Shown piece by piece: positions 9,574-18,937 of a stretch of 64,000 nucleotides of DNA; the first letter of the stretch is position 1; every line of letters begins with the position of its first letter. The notes under the pieces are model-generated. The model was not told where the DNA came from. It searched no databases and was given only the letters and a program-made list of their open reading frames with translations. The stretch is taken from contig NZ_QRCC01000001.1 of assembly GCF_009833125.1 (NCBI RefSeq), positions 62,001-126,000 of the forward strand. The letters run 5' to 3'. Made by a program: the position numbers and the translations under genes. Origin of the DNA: Nitrosomonas sp. HPC101. Lineage in GTDB: Bacteria > Pseudomonadota > Gammaproteobacteria > Burkholderiales > Nitrosomonadaceae.

Positions 9574-9915
9574 ATGGCAGGTATAAAAGAACAAATTGAA
9601 AACAGCCTGCAGTTGCTGCAGCCGCAGTTTCTGGAAGTGGTCAACGAAAGTAATCATCATGCTGTACCCGCTGGATCTGAATCTCATTTCAAGGTAACGA
9701 TCGTTGCGGAAGTATTCAACAGCAAACCACTGGTAGCTCGCCATCGTCTGGTCAACACCACGTTGACACCAGAAATTATCAACTCGATTCACGCGCTGGC
9801 ACTGCATACACTGACACCCGCAGAGTGGCAGGCGCGCAGCGAAACAGCACGCAAATCCCCGCCTTGTCGCGGCGGTTCGAACACAGAAGAACGGGTTGGA
9901 GCACGGAAGGAATAA
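9574..9915 (+). CDS. BolA family protein
   Basis: BolA-like protein of 113 residues. BolA proteins work with monothiol glutaredoxins in iron-sulfur handling and in morphology and stress regulation. The core is clear: the N-terminal helix IKEQIENSLQLLQP, the VVNESNHH segment, FKVTIVAEVFNSKPLVARHRLVN containing the conserved RHR, and IHALALHTLTPAEWQ. The 20-residue tail after that is basic and not conserved. In many betaproteobacteria a short BolA gene sits beside murA; here murA is about 35 kb away, so this is the longer type. No operon partner is obvious. Confidence 0.9.
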   Translation: MAGIKEQIENSLQLLQPQFLEVVNESNHHAVPAGSESHFKVTIVAEVFNSKPLVARHRLVNTTLTPEIINSIHALALHTLTPAEWQARSETARKSPPCRGGSNTEERVGARKE

Positions 9916-9966
9916 CCTCCTGTTTCACCCAGCCCGGTTTTTCCAGAAAAATCCAGGAAAATAGTC

Positions 9967-10590
9967 ATGCATACACTCTTACGATTAAATTTTTCGACAC
10001 TTGCGATGCTGTTAATCAGTACTGCGTTATTGAGTGGCTGCGGCTACAATACATTGCAGACCACCGATGAGCAGGTTCAATCGAACTGGTCGGAAGTACT
10101 CAACCAGTATCAGCGACGGGCGGATCTGATTCCGAATCTGGTCAGTACGGTAAAAGGCTTTGCTGCCCAGGAAAAGGAAGTGCTGCTGGGTGTAACACAG
10201 GCCCGCTCAAAAGCGGGTAGTATTCAGGCAACTCCGGAATTGCTTAATGATCCGGCAGCTTTTGCTCGGTTTCAGAGTGCACAGGACACACTGACCGGCG
10301 CATTGACACGATTGCTGGCAGTAGCGGAAAACTATCCGGAACTGAAATCCAATAACAATTTCCGCGATTTGCAGGCACAGCTGGAAGGAACAGAGAACCG
10401 CATTGCTGTTGCCCGTAATCGCTATATCAAAGCAGTGCAGGAATACAACGTAACAGTGCGCTCGTTTCCGAGCAACCTGACCGCGAAGTTATTCGGATTC
10501 CAGACCAAGCCCAATTTCACAGTAGAAAATGAACAGGCAATTTCCACTCCGCCTGTTGTAGATTTCAGCGCACCGGCAGCCACTCAATAG
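9967..10590 (+). CDS. LemA family lipoprotein
   Basis: LemA-like envelope protein of 207 residues. The N-terminus is a lipoprotein signal ending in a lipobox (LLSGC), so it should be lipid-anchored. The typical LemA helical core follows: QVQSNWSEVLNQYQRRADLIPNLVSTVKGFAAQEKEVL, then the AENYPELKSNNNFRDLQAQLEGTENRIAVARNRYIKAVQEYN block. It is followed after 19 bases by two TPM-domain genes, a widespread lemA-ygcG gene set. The function of the set is not well known. Confidence 0.92.
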   Translation: MHTLLRLNFSTLAMLLISTALLSGCGYNTLQTTDEQVQSNWSEVLNQYQRRADLIPNLVSTVKGFAAQEKEVLLGVTQARSKAGSIQATPELLNDPAAFARFQSAQDTLTGALTRLLAVAENYPELKSNNNFRDLQAQLEGTENRIAVARNRYIKAVQEYNVTVRSFPSNLTAKLFGFQTKPNFTVENEQAISTPPVVDFSAPAATQ

Positions 10591-10609
10591 ATTGGCCAGA
10601 TAAGCAGAG

Positions 10610-11491
10610 ATGTTGATTTTATTTACAAGAATCAAACGATACAGCAGTTTACTGTTTATTGCTCTGCTGTGTACTGTTGCTACCGGGGTACAGGCCGATA
10701 TTGCCATTCCTCCGCTTAAATCACACGTTACTGATCTGTCCGGAACGCTCTCGCAAGCAGAAATCACACAGCTGGAACAACAGCTGGCTGGTTTCGAGAC
10801 CCAGAAAGGCAGTCAGATCGCTATATTAGTCGTTCCGACCACACACCCCGAAACCATCGAGCAATATTCGATACGGGTAGCTGAAACGTGGAAGCTTGGC
10901 CGTAAAGATATCGATGACGGCGTATTGCTGCTGGTTGCAAAAAACGACAGAACCCTGCGTATCGAAACGGGTTACGGACTTGAAGGTGTGCTGCCGGATA
11001 TTCTTGCCCGACGTATTATTGACCAGGGAATCATTCCTGAATTCAGGCAAGGCAATTTTTTTGGCGGATTGCAGACAGGCGTCAATCAGATTATCAGCGT
11101 AATTAAAGGTGAACCTCTGCCCACCCCCACACAACATGGGCAATCGGCTGGAGCAGGATTTATTCTGGAAAATATCATTCCTGTTTTATTTGTCATACTG
11201 ATGTTGGGCAGAGTGCTGCAAACCACATTCGGAAAAATGGCAGGCGCAGCGATCACCGGTGGTATCGCAGGTTTGCTGATCTGGCTGATTTCTTCCTCAC
11301 TGCCGATCGCCGCCCTGATTGCCATTGTGGCATTTGTCATCGGCCTGTTTGAACAAACGGGAAGAATTATCCACCAGGGCGGATACAGGAATGGATACCG
11401 GAACTGGCCGAGAGGAGGGGGGCTAGGTGGCGGTGGATTCCGGGGTGGAGGAGGTGGTTTTGGCGGTGGCGGCGCCTCGGGAAGATGGTAA
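10610..11491 (+). CDS. TPM domain protein, YgcG family
   Basis: Protein of 293 residues with a signal peptide (residues 1-30), an extracytoplasmic TPM_phosphatase domain at about 35-165 (HVTDLSGTLSQAEITQLEQQLAGFE, then RIETGYGLEGVLPD), two or more membrane helices at about 180-250, and a glycine-rich C-terminus ending in GGGGASGRW. This matches YgcG/Psb32-like proteins that accompany LemA. It follows lemA by 19 bases and is probably in the same transcript. Confidence 0.9.
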   Translation: MLILFTRIKRYSSLLFIALLCTVATGVQADIAIPPLKSHVTDLSGTLSQAEITQLEQQLAGFETQKGSQIAILVVPTTHPETIEQYSIRVAETWKLGRKDIDDGVLLLVAKNDRTLRIETGYGLEGVLPDILARRIIDQGIIPEFRQGNFFGGLQTGVNQIISVIKGEPLPTPTQHGQSAGAGFILENIIPVLFVILMLGRVLQTTFGKMAGAAITGGIAGLLIWLISSSLPIAALIAIVAFVIGLFEQTGRIIHQGGYRNGYRNWPRGGGLGGGGFRGGGGGFGGGGASGRW

Positions 11492-11514
11492 TGAGAATTT
11501 GTTCAAAATTTCAA

Positions 11515-11612
11515 TTAAGGGATGCAGTGCAAGACAAGATTGAACAAGAAAGCGGAGCGTACTCGAAGTATGTGAGCATTTTAAGTTCAATTTCAATGCG
11601 CCCTTCAGTGAG
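11515..11612. repeat. REP-like imperfect palindrome between two TPM genes
   Basis: The left arm includes ATTGAAC at about 11540 and the right arm includes GTTCAAT at about 11585; the centre is GCGTACTCGAAGTATGTG. The arms are partly complementary over roughly 30 bases, so the region can fold into a long imperfect hairpin. The style (GGAGCGTACT..AGTAYGTGAGCAT) resembles repeated intergenic palindromes of betaproteobacteria. No other copy was noticed in this window. Confidence 0.5.
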
Positions 11613-11638
11613 ATATTGAACAGATTTTGAGGAAAAAT

Positions 11639-12139
11639 ATGGATTCTATGCGTATCCTCCGGCATCTCATCACGGGCCAGTCAGCGCTAAAGCGTGCATT
11701 TCCACCTACCACGCTGACAGTAATCGAACAGGCTATTGCGCACTCTGAAACCCTGCATGGCGGTGAAATTGTCTTCGCGATGGAAGCCTCACTCGATCTG
11801 CCCCTGCTGCTGCAGAAGCAGATTGCTCGTGAACGGGCCATCGACGTATTTTCCCTGCTACGGGTATGGGATACCGAATACAATAATGGTGTGCTGATTT
11901 ATCTGTTGATGGCAGATCATGATGTGGAAATCGTAGCGGATCGGGGCATTCATGCCAAAGTCGACCAAACCGTCTGGGAAACGGCATGTACTACCATGAA
12001 AACTGCCTTTGGACACGGGCAATTCGAGCAAGGTGTGCTTGCCGGAATCGATCTGTCAACCCGGGTTTTACAGCAGTTTTTCCCGACCAGCACCCATCAA
12101 AGGAAAAGTGAGCTCCCCGACAGACCAGTAGTACTGTAA
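11639..12139 (+). CDS. TPM domain protein, short form
   Basis: Protein of 166 residues made almost entirely of a TPM-type domain (HGGEIVFAMEASLDLP, NNGVLIYLLMADHDVEIVADRGIHAKV). There is no signal peptide or membrane helix, so unlike its neighbour it looks soluble and cytoplasmic. I chose ATG 11639 because GAGGAA lies just before it; a TTG at 11627 in the same frame is less likely. It is the third gene of the LemA/TPM set and is separated from the second by the REP-like palindrome. Confidence 0.85.
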   Translation: MDSMRILRHLITGQSALKRAFPPTTLTVIEQAIAHSETLHGGEIVFAMEASLDLPLLLQKQIARERAIDVFSLLRVWDTEYNNGVLIYLLMADHDVEIVADRGIHAKVDQTVWETACTTMKTAFGHGQFEQGVLAGIDLSTRVLQQFFPTSTHQRKSELPDRPVVL

Positions 12140-12352
12140 TCAATCCAAACAACCAGATTATATAACCCCGCAAAACTGAAACAATACGAACCGATCTCGA
12201 TATGGCTGTTTCATCGCTGGTAAAGCTATAATATCACTTGTCTTTGCTGCTCCTGCCCGCACTCAAGTCTGTATAAAAACGAAAAACCGCCAGATGGCAG
12301 CATCGCTGAAAACGATTCACAAGCATATTAAAAAACTCCAAGGCAGGTCACT

Positions 12353-12928
12353 CTGGCTACTCGGCAAGAACTTTCTGATTTTCTAAGCGAAGTTGAGCTG
12401 CGTGCATACAAGCAGGCATTATTCGCCGTACAGGATGAACACATTGCACTGGACATTGTGCAGGATTCAATGATGAAGCTGACGGAAAAATATGCACATA
12501 AATCGCTTGCCGAACTCCCTCTGCTGTTTCAACGCATTCTGCAAAATACTATTCGTGATTTTTACCGGCGGCAGAAATCACGTTCACTCTGGGTAACCCT
12601 GTTTTCAGCATTCACACCTGCCTTGGGCGAAAAAAACACTGAATATTCCGATCTCCCCGAATCACTACTGGTAGTGCAGGATTTTAGCTATAAGAACAAT
12701 CCTGGTATTGCAGCGGAACAATCCGAGCTCATCGAGTTGATCAGCAAGGCGCTGGAAACTTTGCCGCCACGTCAACGGGAAGCCTTCCTGCTGCGTTACT
12801 GGGAAGAGATGGATGTATCCGAAACCGCCAAAGTCATGGATTGCTCGGAGGGCAGCGTAAAGACACATTGTTCTCGTGCCACACACACACTTGCTGCTCT
12901 GTTGGAAAGTAAAGGAGTCAAACAATGA
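12353..12928 (+). CDS. RNA polymerase sigma-70 family factor (ECF-like)
   Basis: Sigma factor with a region 2 part and a clear C-terminal region 4 helix-turn-helix (LPPRQREAFLLRYWEEMDVSETAKVMDCSEGSVKTH). The first ATG/GTG-type start, at 12458, would cut off region 2. The frame stays open upstream to a stop at 12329 and encodes conserved-looking sequence (ATRQELSDFLSEVELRAYKQ). The best start is a CTG at 12353 with AAGGCAGG at 12340-12347, so the start codon appears non-canonical. It overlaps the next gene by four bases (ATGA), typical of a sigma factor coupled to its regulator. Confidence 0.85.
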   Translation: MATRQELSDFLSEVELRAYKQALFAVQDEHIALDIVQDSMMKLTEKYAHKSLAELPLLFQRILQNTIRDFYRRQKSRSLWVTLFSAFTPALGEKNTEYSDLPESLLVVQDFSYKNNPGIAAEQSELIELISKALETLPPRQREAFLLRYWEEMDVSETAKVMDCSEGSVKTHCSRATHTLAALLESKGVKQ

Positions 12929-13623
12929 ATGAAGAGGAAAAAACAGGAAGAATCATAGCAAATCTGTTGGATCACAGTCTGAATGACGCGACTCCGGGTA
13001 CCCGCTATCGATTGCAGGCAGCACGCAGGGCTGCTCTGGAACGTTACCAGTCAACAGAAGTACTGCATGCAGGCACCGGCATTTCAACCCAGAGCGGCTA
13101 TCACTGGTTTTCCGCACATGCTGGTAGATTGCTGCTGACAGCCAGCCTGCTGCTTTTCCTTGCGATCCACAGCTATTGGCAAGTGAATAACGGGATCGAT
13201 GATAATATTATGCTCGCTCCGCTAATCCTGATCGAGGATCCTCATGCCGGATCACAGGAAATTAAAAATGCTGATAATGATTATGAAGCAGCTGATGAAG
13301 CTGATGAAACTGCTGAAAATACTGTTTCCGGTGAGGATGCTGATCATGGCAATTACGGTGGAGAAACCAATACAGCTGACACCTCAGAAACCGAGGCCGA
13401 TACCGGCGATACGGCAGATTTCGATGAAATTACCCGCCCCTTTAACCCTGCCGAGATTCAAGATACTGAAAATACAACCGTCCCAATCAACGCGGCTCAG
13501 GATTCAGTAACTGAAGACAACACGGATATTACCCGCGATTATTTGCAAGATGCTAAAGAAAACATTACCGATTCCCATGATGCAGAAAATACCTGGGATT
13601 CAACTACCACAATTGATGAATGA
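12925..13623 (+). CDS. DUF3619-like membrane protein, probable partner of the adjacent sigma factor
   Basis: Protein of 232 residues. The first 65 residues resemble DUF3619 (GRIIANLLDHSLNDATPGTRYRLQAARRAALERY), a family found directly after such sigma factors in betaproteobacteria. One membrane helix follows at about 70-90 (LLLTASLLLFLAIHSYW). The remaining 140 residues are a low-complexity tail extremely rich in Asp, Glu, Thr and Asn. A role as membrane anti-sigma factor is inferred from position and the ATGA overlap only. The DUF3106 and RDD genes that often come next are missing; a terminator follows instead. Confidence 0.65.
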   Translation: MNEEEKTGRIIANLLDHSLNDATPGTRYRLQAARRAALERYQSTEVLHAGTGISTQSGYHWFSAHAGRLLLTASLLLFLAIHSYWQVNNGIDDNIMLAPLILIEDPHAGSQEIKNADNDYEAADEADETAENTVSGEDADHGNYGGETNTADTSETEADTGDTADFDEITRPFNPAEIQDTENTTVPINAAQDSVTEDNTDITRDYLQDAKENITDSHDAENTWDSTTTIDE

Positions 13624-13655
13624 TGCATTTCTCCAGTAATCTGCAGAATAAATAA

Positions 13656-13696
13656 CTGAAGAAAATGGCCGGATTCAATCCGGCCATTTTCTTCAG
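13656..13696. terminator. Perfect 41-base palindrome, rho-independent terminator
   Basis: Two 20-base arms are exact reverse complements around a single central base. A-rich sequence leads in and TTTT follows the GC-rich core (ATGGCCGGATT / AATCCGGCCAT), so it can stop transcription from either side. It closes the sigma factor operon just before the cyanophycin operon. Confidence 0.85.
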
Positions 13697-13755
13697 GTGG
13701 ATGTACTGTTCCAGCAGCCGCTCTTTCCGTATTACGCCCAACTTTTTTGTGATCA

Positions 13756-16068
13756 ATGCAATCCAATACCGGTGATCTACCTCATACAACCTTTCCTGAT
13801 TTTCCATCACGCTGGCAAACACAGATTAATTCCACACTCAGCGAGCATGAACAGATTCATGCCTGGCTGGAAATCGATCTCGACAACCGATTGAATTTTT
13901 CATCGGGGCTGGTAGTGATTACCGCACACCGCGTTCTCGCCAGAATGGCAAACGATGAAAATTGGCAGGAATGGCTTTGTCGGGAGGATATGAAACTGAC
14001 TTGTCAGGATCACGCCGGCGTTTACAGTATCGAATTGTCCGATACCCACGCACGGCTTGCTTGCTGGCATTGCACACTGGGCAGGCATCAGGCGGTGGAT
14101 CAACTGATTTCCTGTTTTTCCCGACTGATTGCCACGCATACCGTTCGGCCGAATACTGCTGCGGCAGAATCAGCCGGAAGCAAAGCCCCAGATGATACAT
14201 CGGCTTCAATGGATAATGGCGAACGTTCCTCAGCTAGCGATCAGGAAGCAATCACTGCCCCTCCCTCCAGCTGGACGCTGTTCCGCCTCTGGCGTTTTGC
14301 CAGACCATACAGATGGCAGTTGTTTACCGGTTTCATGCTGATGTTGGGCAGCACTGCAGCTGCACTAGTACCACCCTACCTGACCATGCCATTGATGGAC
14401 AATGTGCTGATTCCGTATCAAAACGGTCACCCGATTGATGTCGATCAAGTGACGCTTTATCTATCTGGCCTGCTGGCAGCGGCAATAGTAGCCTGGATAC
14501 TGGGCTGGGCACGCACCTATACGCTGGCCAAAGTATCAGAGCGCATTGGTGCGGATTTGCGAACCACAACCTACGAACATCTGCTCAAACTGTCACAAGC
14601 CTATTTCGGCGGCAAACGTACCGGCGACCTGATGGCGCGTATCGGCGCGGAAACCGATCGGATCAATCTGTTTCTTTCGCTCAATCTGCTCGATTTTGCC
14701 ACTGATGTGCTCATGATCACCCTGACTGTCGTCATCCTGGTATCGATTGATCCATGGCTGGCGCTCGTCACTCTGCTCCCTTTGCCGATCATCGGCTGGC
14801 TGATTCATCTGGTTCGTGACCGGTTGCGTGTCGGTTTTGAAAAAACCAATCGGGTCTGGGCCGAAGTCAACAACGTCCTGGCAGATACCTTACCTGGCAT
14901 TCGCGTGGTCAAGGCATTTGCGCAGGAAAAAAGGGAGATCGAGCGTTTTCGTACAGTCAATCGGCGCAATGTGGAAATCAATGATCGTGTCAATAAAGTC
15001 TGGGCGCTGTTTACGCCTACGGTAACACTACTAACAGAATGCGGTCTGCTGGTCGTCTGGATTTTTGGTATCTGGCAGGTATCGCAGGATCACATCACCG
15101 TGGGCGTGCTCACTGCTTTCCTGGCCTACATCAGCCGCTTCTATCTGCGGCTGGATTCAATGAGCCGAATTGTCTCGGCCACACAAAAGGCAGCAGCCGG
15201 CACCAAACGGATTTTCGATATTCTCGATCACGTTTCCAGTGTTCCTGAACCGGTAAAACCTGTTTATCTGCCAGCGATGAAAGGTCATATCGAATTGCAT
15301 AACGTCAGTTTTCGTTATGGAACTCGCTGGGTGATCCAAAACCTTGATTTCACGATTGAATCTGGTGAGATGATCGGACTGGTCGGGCACAGCGGCTCAG
15401 GCAAAAGCACGCTCATCAACCTGATTTGCCGCTTTTATGATGTCACCGATGGTTCCATTCTGATCGATGGTGTCGATGTCCGTACGCTTCCCATCGCAGA
15501 ATATCGAAAACATATCGGGCTGGTACTGCAGGAACCTTTTCTTTTTTTCGGCACCATTGCCGAGAATATCGCCTATGGCAACCCTGCTGCTTCCCGCAAG
15601 GAAATCATCGCAGCAGCACGTGCGGCCCATGCTCATGAATTCATTCTGCGTCTGCCTTATGGTTATGATTCCCTGGTGGGAGAACGCGGTCAGGCATTGT
15701 CTGGCGGTGAAAGGCAACGGATTTCCATCGCCCGGGCACTACTGATCGATCCGCGTATCCTGATACTGGATGAAGCCACGTCGTCAGTCGATACCCAAAC
15801 CGAGCAGGAAATCCAGAGCGCGCTCGATAACCTCGTCTCCGGCCGGACAACCATTGCAATCGCTCATCGTCTGTCAACCTTGCAGGAAGCAAGCCGGCTG
15901 GTTGTACTGGATCACGGCAGAATCGTGGAAACGGGAAGCCACGAAGAGCTGATGGCTCGCCAGGGACACTATTATCAGTTGTATCAATCCCAGTCGCGTA
16001 GTAGCAATGATGAAAACCGATCTGATACAGCCGAGAAAACCATGGATATCCGGAGCAACCGTGTATGA
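13756..16068 (+). CDS. Cyanophycin-associated ABC transporter, fused permease/ATPase
   Basis: Exporter-type ABC protein of 770 residues. An N-terminal extension of about 160 residues has no clear family. The six-helix ABC transmembrane domain spans about 180-480 and the nucleotide-binding domain about 510-745. Visible motifs are Walker A (GHSGSGKST), the signature (LSGGERQR), Walker B (ILILDEATS) and the switch His (IAHRLS). The following DUF1854 and cyanophycin synthetase genes identify it as the ABC protein regularly found with cyanophycin genes. What it transports is unknown. It overlaps the next gene by four bases. Confidence 0.88.
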   Translation: MQSNTGDLPHTTFPDFPSRWQTQINSTLSEHEQIHAWLEIDLDNRLNFSSGLVVITAHRVLARMANDENWQEWLCREDMKLTCQDHAGVYSIELSDTHARLACWHCTLGRHQAVDQLISCFSRLIATHTVRPNTAAAESAGSKAPDDTSASMDNGERSSASDQEAITAPPSSWTLFRLWRFARPYRWQLFTGFMLMLGSTAAALVPPYLTMPLMDNVLIPYQNGHPIDVDQVTLYLSGLLAAAIVAWILGWARTYTLAKVSERIGADLRTTTYEHLLKLSQAYFGGKRTGDLMARIGAETDRINLFLSLNLLDFATDVLMITLTVVILVSIDPWLALVTLLPLPIIGWLIHLVRDRLRVGFEKTNRVWAEVNNVLADTLPGIRVVKAFAQEKREIERFRTVNRRNVEINDRVNKVWALFTPTVTLLTECGLLVVWIFGIWQVSQDHITVGVLTAFLAYISRFYLRLDSMSRIVSATQKAAAGTKRIFDILDHVSSVPEPVKPVYLPAMKGHIELHNVSFRYGTRWVIQNLDFTIESGEMIGLVGHSGSGKSTLINLICRFYDVTDGSILIDGVDVRTLPIAEYRKHIGLVLQEPFLFFGTIAENIAYGNPAASRKEIIAAARAAHAHEFILRLPYGYDSLVGERGQALSGGERQRISIARALLIDPRILILDEATSSVDTQTEQEIQSALDNLVSGRTTIAIAHRLSTLQEASRLVVLDHGRIVETGSHEELMARQGHYYQLYQSQSRSSNDENRSDTAEKTMDIRSNRV

Positions 16069-16532
16069 ACCTATTTGATTGCAAACTAAGCCGGAACGTC
16101 TTTGGCAAACTGACCATCATGACACAAAATCAGATTCCCGAAGAGGTGGTGCCTGTGCGCGCATTCCCGATCACCGCTGCCGGTGAAGGTATTGCACTGG
16201 TCGACAACCAGGGTCATGAAGTCGTCTGGATAGACAATTTGGCTGAATTACCCGCAACAGAACGTATTCTGATTGAACAGGAGCTTGTCAGCCGCGAATT
16301 CATGCCCGAAATAAAGTGTATTGACAGCGTTTCTAGTTTCGCCACACCCAGCACCTGGCAGGTACAGACGGATCGGGGAGAAACCTGTTTTATTCTCAAA
16401 GGTGAGGAAGATATCCGTCGACTGTCACCCACTACCCTGCTGATTACTGACAGTTGCGGTATCCATTTTCTGATTCGTGACCGGTCAGCACTGGATCGCC
16501 ATAGCAATAAATTGCTGGATCGTTTTCTTTAA
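16065..16532 (+). CDS. DUF1854 protein, cyanophycin-associated
   Basis: Protein of 155 residues that I recognise as the DUF1854 family found in cyanophycin gene clusters. Characteristic stretches are VVPVRAFPITAAGEGIALVD near residues 28-47, GHEVVWIDNLAELP, and the end GIHFLIRDRSALDRHSNKLLDRFL. The start at 16065 (MNLFDCKLSRNVFGKL) overlaps the stop of the ABC gene as ATGA and keeps the conserved N-terminus; ATG 16119 would remove it. No catalytic motif is visible and the role is unknown. Confidence 0.85.
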   Translation: MNLFDCKLSRNVFGKLTIMTQNQIPEEVVPVRAFPITAAGEGIALVDNQGHEVVWIDNLAELPATERILIEQELVSREFMPEIKCIDSVSSFATPSTWQVQTDRGETCFILKGEEDIRRLSPTTLLITDSCGIHFLIRDRSALDRHSNKLLDRFL

Positions 16533-16620
16533 ACCGTTTTTTTAATATCTGCGTTTTTGCTGTAAACCGATTTGGCATATCCTGCGTTAATTGGAGAGTG
16601 TACATTCAGATCATCCCTTC

Positions 16621-18921
16621 ATGTCAACGCATACTGCAATTCATACCGAACCCGCTGTTCACAGTAGCAAAGATCTCAAATTTCTTGAAATACGTCATCT
16701 GAACGGTCCCAATATGTGGACATATCACCCGGTTCTGGAAGCCATCGTCGATATTGGCGAGCTTGAGAACTACCCCTCGGATACAATTCCCGGTTTTTAT
16801 GAACATCTGTCATCGTGGCTACCCTCACTGATTGAGCATCGCTGCAGTTATGGCGAACATGGTGGCTTTTTGCGCCGGGTGCAGGAAGGAACCTGGCCCT
16901 GCCATATTCTTGAACATGTCACACTTGAATTGCAGAATCTTGCCGGAATGCGAGGTGGATTTGGCCGAGCACGTGAAACCTCGACTCCCGGGATATATAA
17001 GGTGGTCGTCAGCGCGTGGCATCAGGGAATAACGCTCAAGGCACTGCATTTGGCGCGGGAACTGGTACTGGCCGCAATGGGATTCGATCGGATACAAGCC
17101 GCCTACGATGTGCAGGATGCTCTCGGACAGTTGCGTGACATGATCGATTCGCACTGGATCGGCCCTTCAACCGCCTGCATCGTCGATGCTGCTGCCACGC
17201 ATAACATCCCGGCGATCCGTCTACTGGACAAAGGCAATCTCATTCAACTGGGGCAAGGATCATGCAGCCGCTATATCTGGACAGCGGAAACGGATCGGAC
17301 CACCGCCATTGCTGAAAGCATTTCGCGTGACAAGACATTGACCAAATCACTGTTACGCGCCTGCGGCGTGCCCGTCCCGGAAGGGCGTATCGCGACCGAT
17401 CCAACCGATGCCTGGCTGGCCGCCGAAGCCATCGGTTTTCCTGTCGTGCTCAAACCCGGCGACGGCAATCATGGACGTGGCGTTTTTATCGAGCTGAACA
17501 CTCGCGAGGAAATCGAATCCGCTTTCCCGGCTGCGCTGCGGGAAGGCAGCGATGTATTGATTGAGCGCTATATTCCTGGAATCGAACATCGCCTGCTTAT
17601 CGTTGGTGGGCAACTTGTAGCCGCTGCACGGGGAGATTCGGTTTTCGTGACAGGAGATGGTATTTCCAGCATCGCACAACTGATAGAAGAACAGATCAAT
17701 TCCGATCCACGCCGGGGCAGCACTGAAAATCATCCCCTCAATCTCATCAAGCTGGGCGATACAGTCAAAGTGGAACTTGCACATCAGGGTTTCACCTGTG
17801 ATTCCATTCCCCCCGCTGATTTAGCAGTACGGATACAGCGCAACGGTAATCACGCAATCGATGTTACCGACGACGTCCATCCAACCACGGCTGCCCTGGC
17901 TGCCCTGGCAGCACGAATCGTCGGCTTGGACATTGCCGGAATTGATCTGGTGGCGGGGGATATCTCACGACCGCTTGCCGAGCAGGGCGGCGCTATTGTT
18001 GAGGTCAATGCCGGCCCCGGGCTGTTGATGCATATCAAACCTGCCATCGGCAAACCGCGACCGGTGGGCGAGGCGATTATCAATCACCTGTTTCCTGATC
18101 AGGATCAGGGTCGCATCCCCATCGTTGGCATTGCTGGTAGTCACGGCAAAACCATGATTGCTCGTTTTGTTGCCCATTTATTCATGCTTTCAGGCAAACG
18201 CACCGGATTAGCATGCAGCAGTGGGCTTTACCTTGATCATAAAAAGATCGATCACAATGACTGTGCCAATTACAGTTCGGCGCGTCGTATCCTGATGAAT
18301 CGCACCGTTGAAGCTGCTGTATTCGAAAACGGGTTCAACACCATGCTTAAAGAAGGTTTGGCGTATGACAGTTGTCAGGTCGGAATCGTTACCCGAATCG
18401 AACCCGCATTACATCTTGATCATCAGTGGATTGAAACGTCTGAACAGGTTTTCAAGGTACTGAGAACCCAGGTTGATGTGGTTTCTCCGACCGGGGGCAA
18501 AAAAGACGATATTTTGCCGGGAGTTGCACTCTCAACCGGTGTCGCCATTCTGAATGCCGAGGATCCCATGCTGGTTCAGATGGCGGATTTATGTCAGGGC
18601 GAAGTCATTTATATCAGTTGTGATCCTGCCCTGCCTGTAATCAGCATCCATCGGCGGGAAGGCACCGGCCCCACCCACGGCAAGCGGGCTGTTACCGTGT
18701 GTAACCAGGAAATCCTGTTAATGGATGGCTTTGCTGAAACACTGCTTGTCCGGCTGGATGAATTGCAGGCAGAAACCGGCAATTATGCCGTGGAAACGGT
18801 ACATCTTCTGGCAGGCATTGGCGCGGGCTGGGCACTGGGCATGTCATCCGATCTCATCAGAACCGGCCTGACCGTATTCCTGCAGGATCAAGCAAGCCAT
18901 CCACTCTCGAAGGTTAGATAA
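16621..18921 (+). CDS. cphA': Cyanophycin synthetase-like protein, shorter first paralog
   Basis: First of two tandem cyanophycin synthetase paralogs; 766 residues from ATG 16621. It has the N-terminal cyanophycin domain, an ATP-grasp domain at about 200-480 (FPVVLKPGDGNHGRGVFIEL) and a Mur-ligase-like domain from about 500. Its P-loop reads GSHGKTM rather than the GTNGKTT of the next gene, and the C-terminal Mur domain is largely missing, so the second ligase activity may be changed or lost. Known short paralogs differ in substrate (for example dipeptide joining by cyanobacterial CphA2), but which applies here cannot be read from sequence. The partner cphA follows after 16 bases. Confidence 0.85.
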   Translation: MSTHTAIHTEPAVHSSKDLKFLEIRHLNGPNMWTYHPVLEAIVDIGELENYPSDTIPGFYEHLSSWLPSLIEHRCSYGEHGGFLRRVQEGTWPCHILEHVTLELQNLAGMRGGFGRARETSTPGIYKVVVSAWHQGITLKALHLARELVLAAMGFDRIQAAYDVQDALGQLRDMIDSHWIGPSTACIVDAAATHNIPAIRLLDKGNLIQLGQGSCSRYIWTAETDRTTAIAESISRDKTLTKSLLRACGVPVPEGRIATDPTDAWLAAEAIGFPVVLKPGDGNHGRGVFIELNTREEIESAFPAALREGSDVLIERYIPGIEHRLLIVGGQLVAAARGDSVFVTGDGISSIAQLIEEQINSDPRRGSTENHPLNLIKLGDTVKVELAHQGFTCDSIPPADLAVRIQRNGNHAIDVTDDVHPTTAALAALAARIVGLDIAGIDLVAGDISRPLAEQGGAIVEVNAGPGLLMHIKPAIGKPRPVGEAIINHLFPDQDQGRIPIVGIAGSHGKTMIARFVAHLFMLSGKRTGLACSSGLYLDHKKIDHNDCANYSSARRILMNRTVEAAVFENGFNTMLKEGLAYDSCQVGIVTRIEPALHLDHQWIETSEQVFKVLRTQVDVVSPTGGKKDDILPGVALSTGVAILNAEDPMLVQMADLCQGEVIYISCDPALPVISIHRREGTGPTHGKRAVTVCNQEILLMDGFAETLLVRLDELQAETGNYAVETVHLLAGIGAGWALGMSSDLIRTGLTVFLQDQASHPLSKVR

Positions 18922-18937
18922 TTTAAGGAAAGTATCC

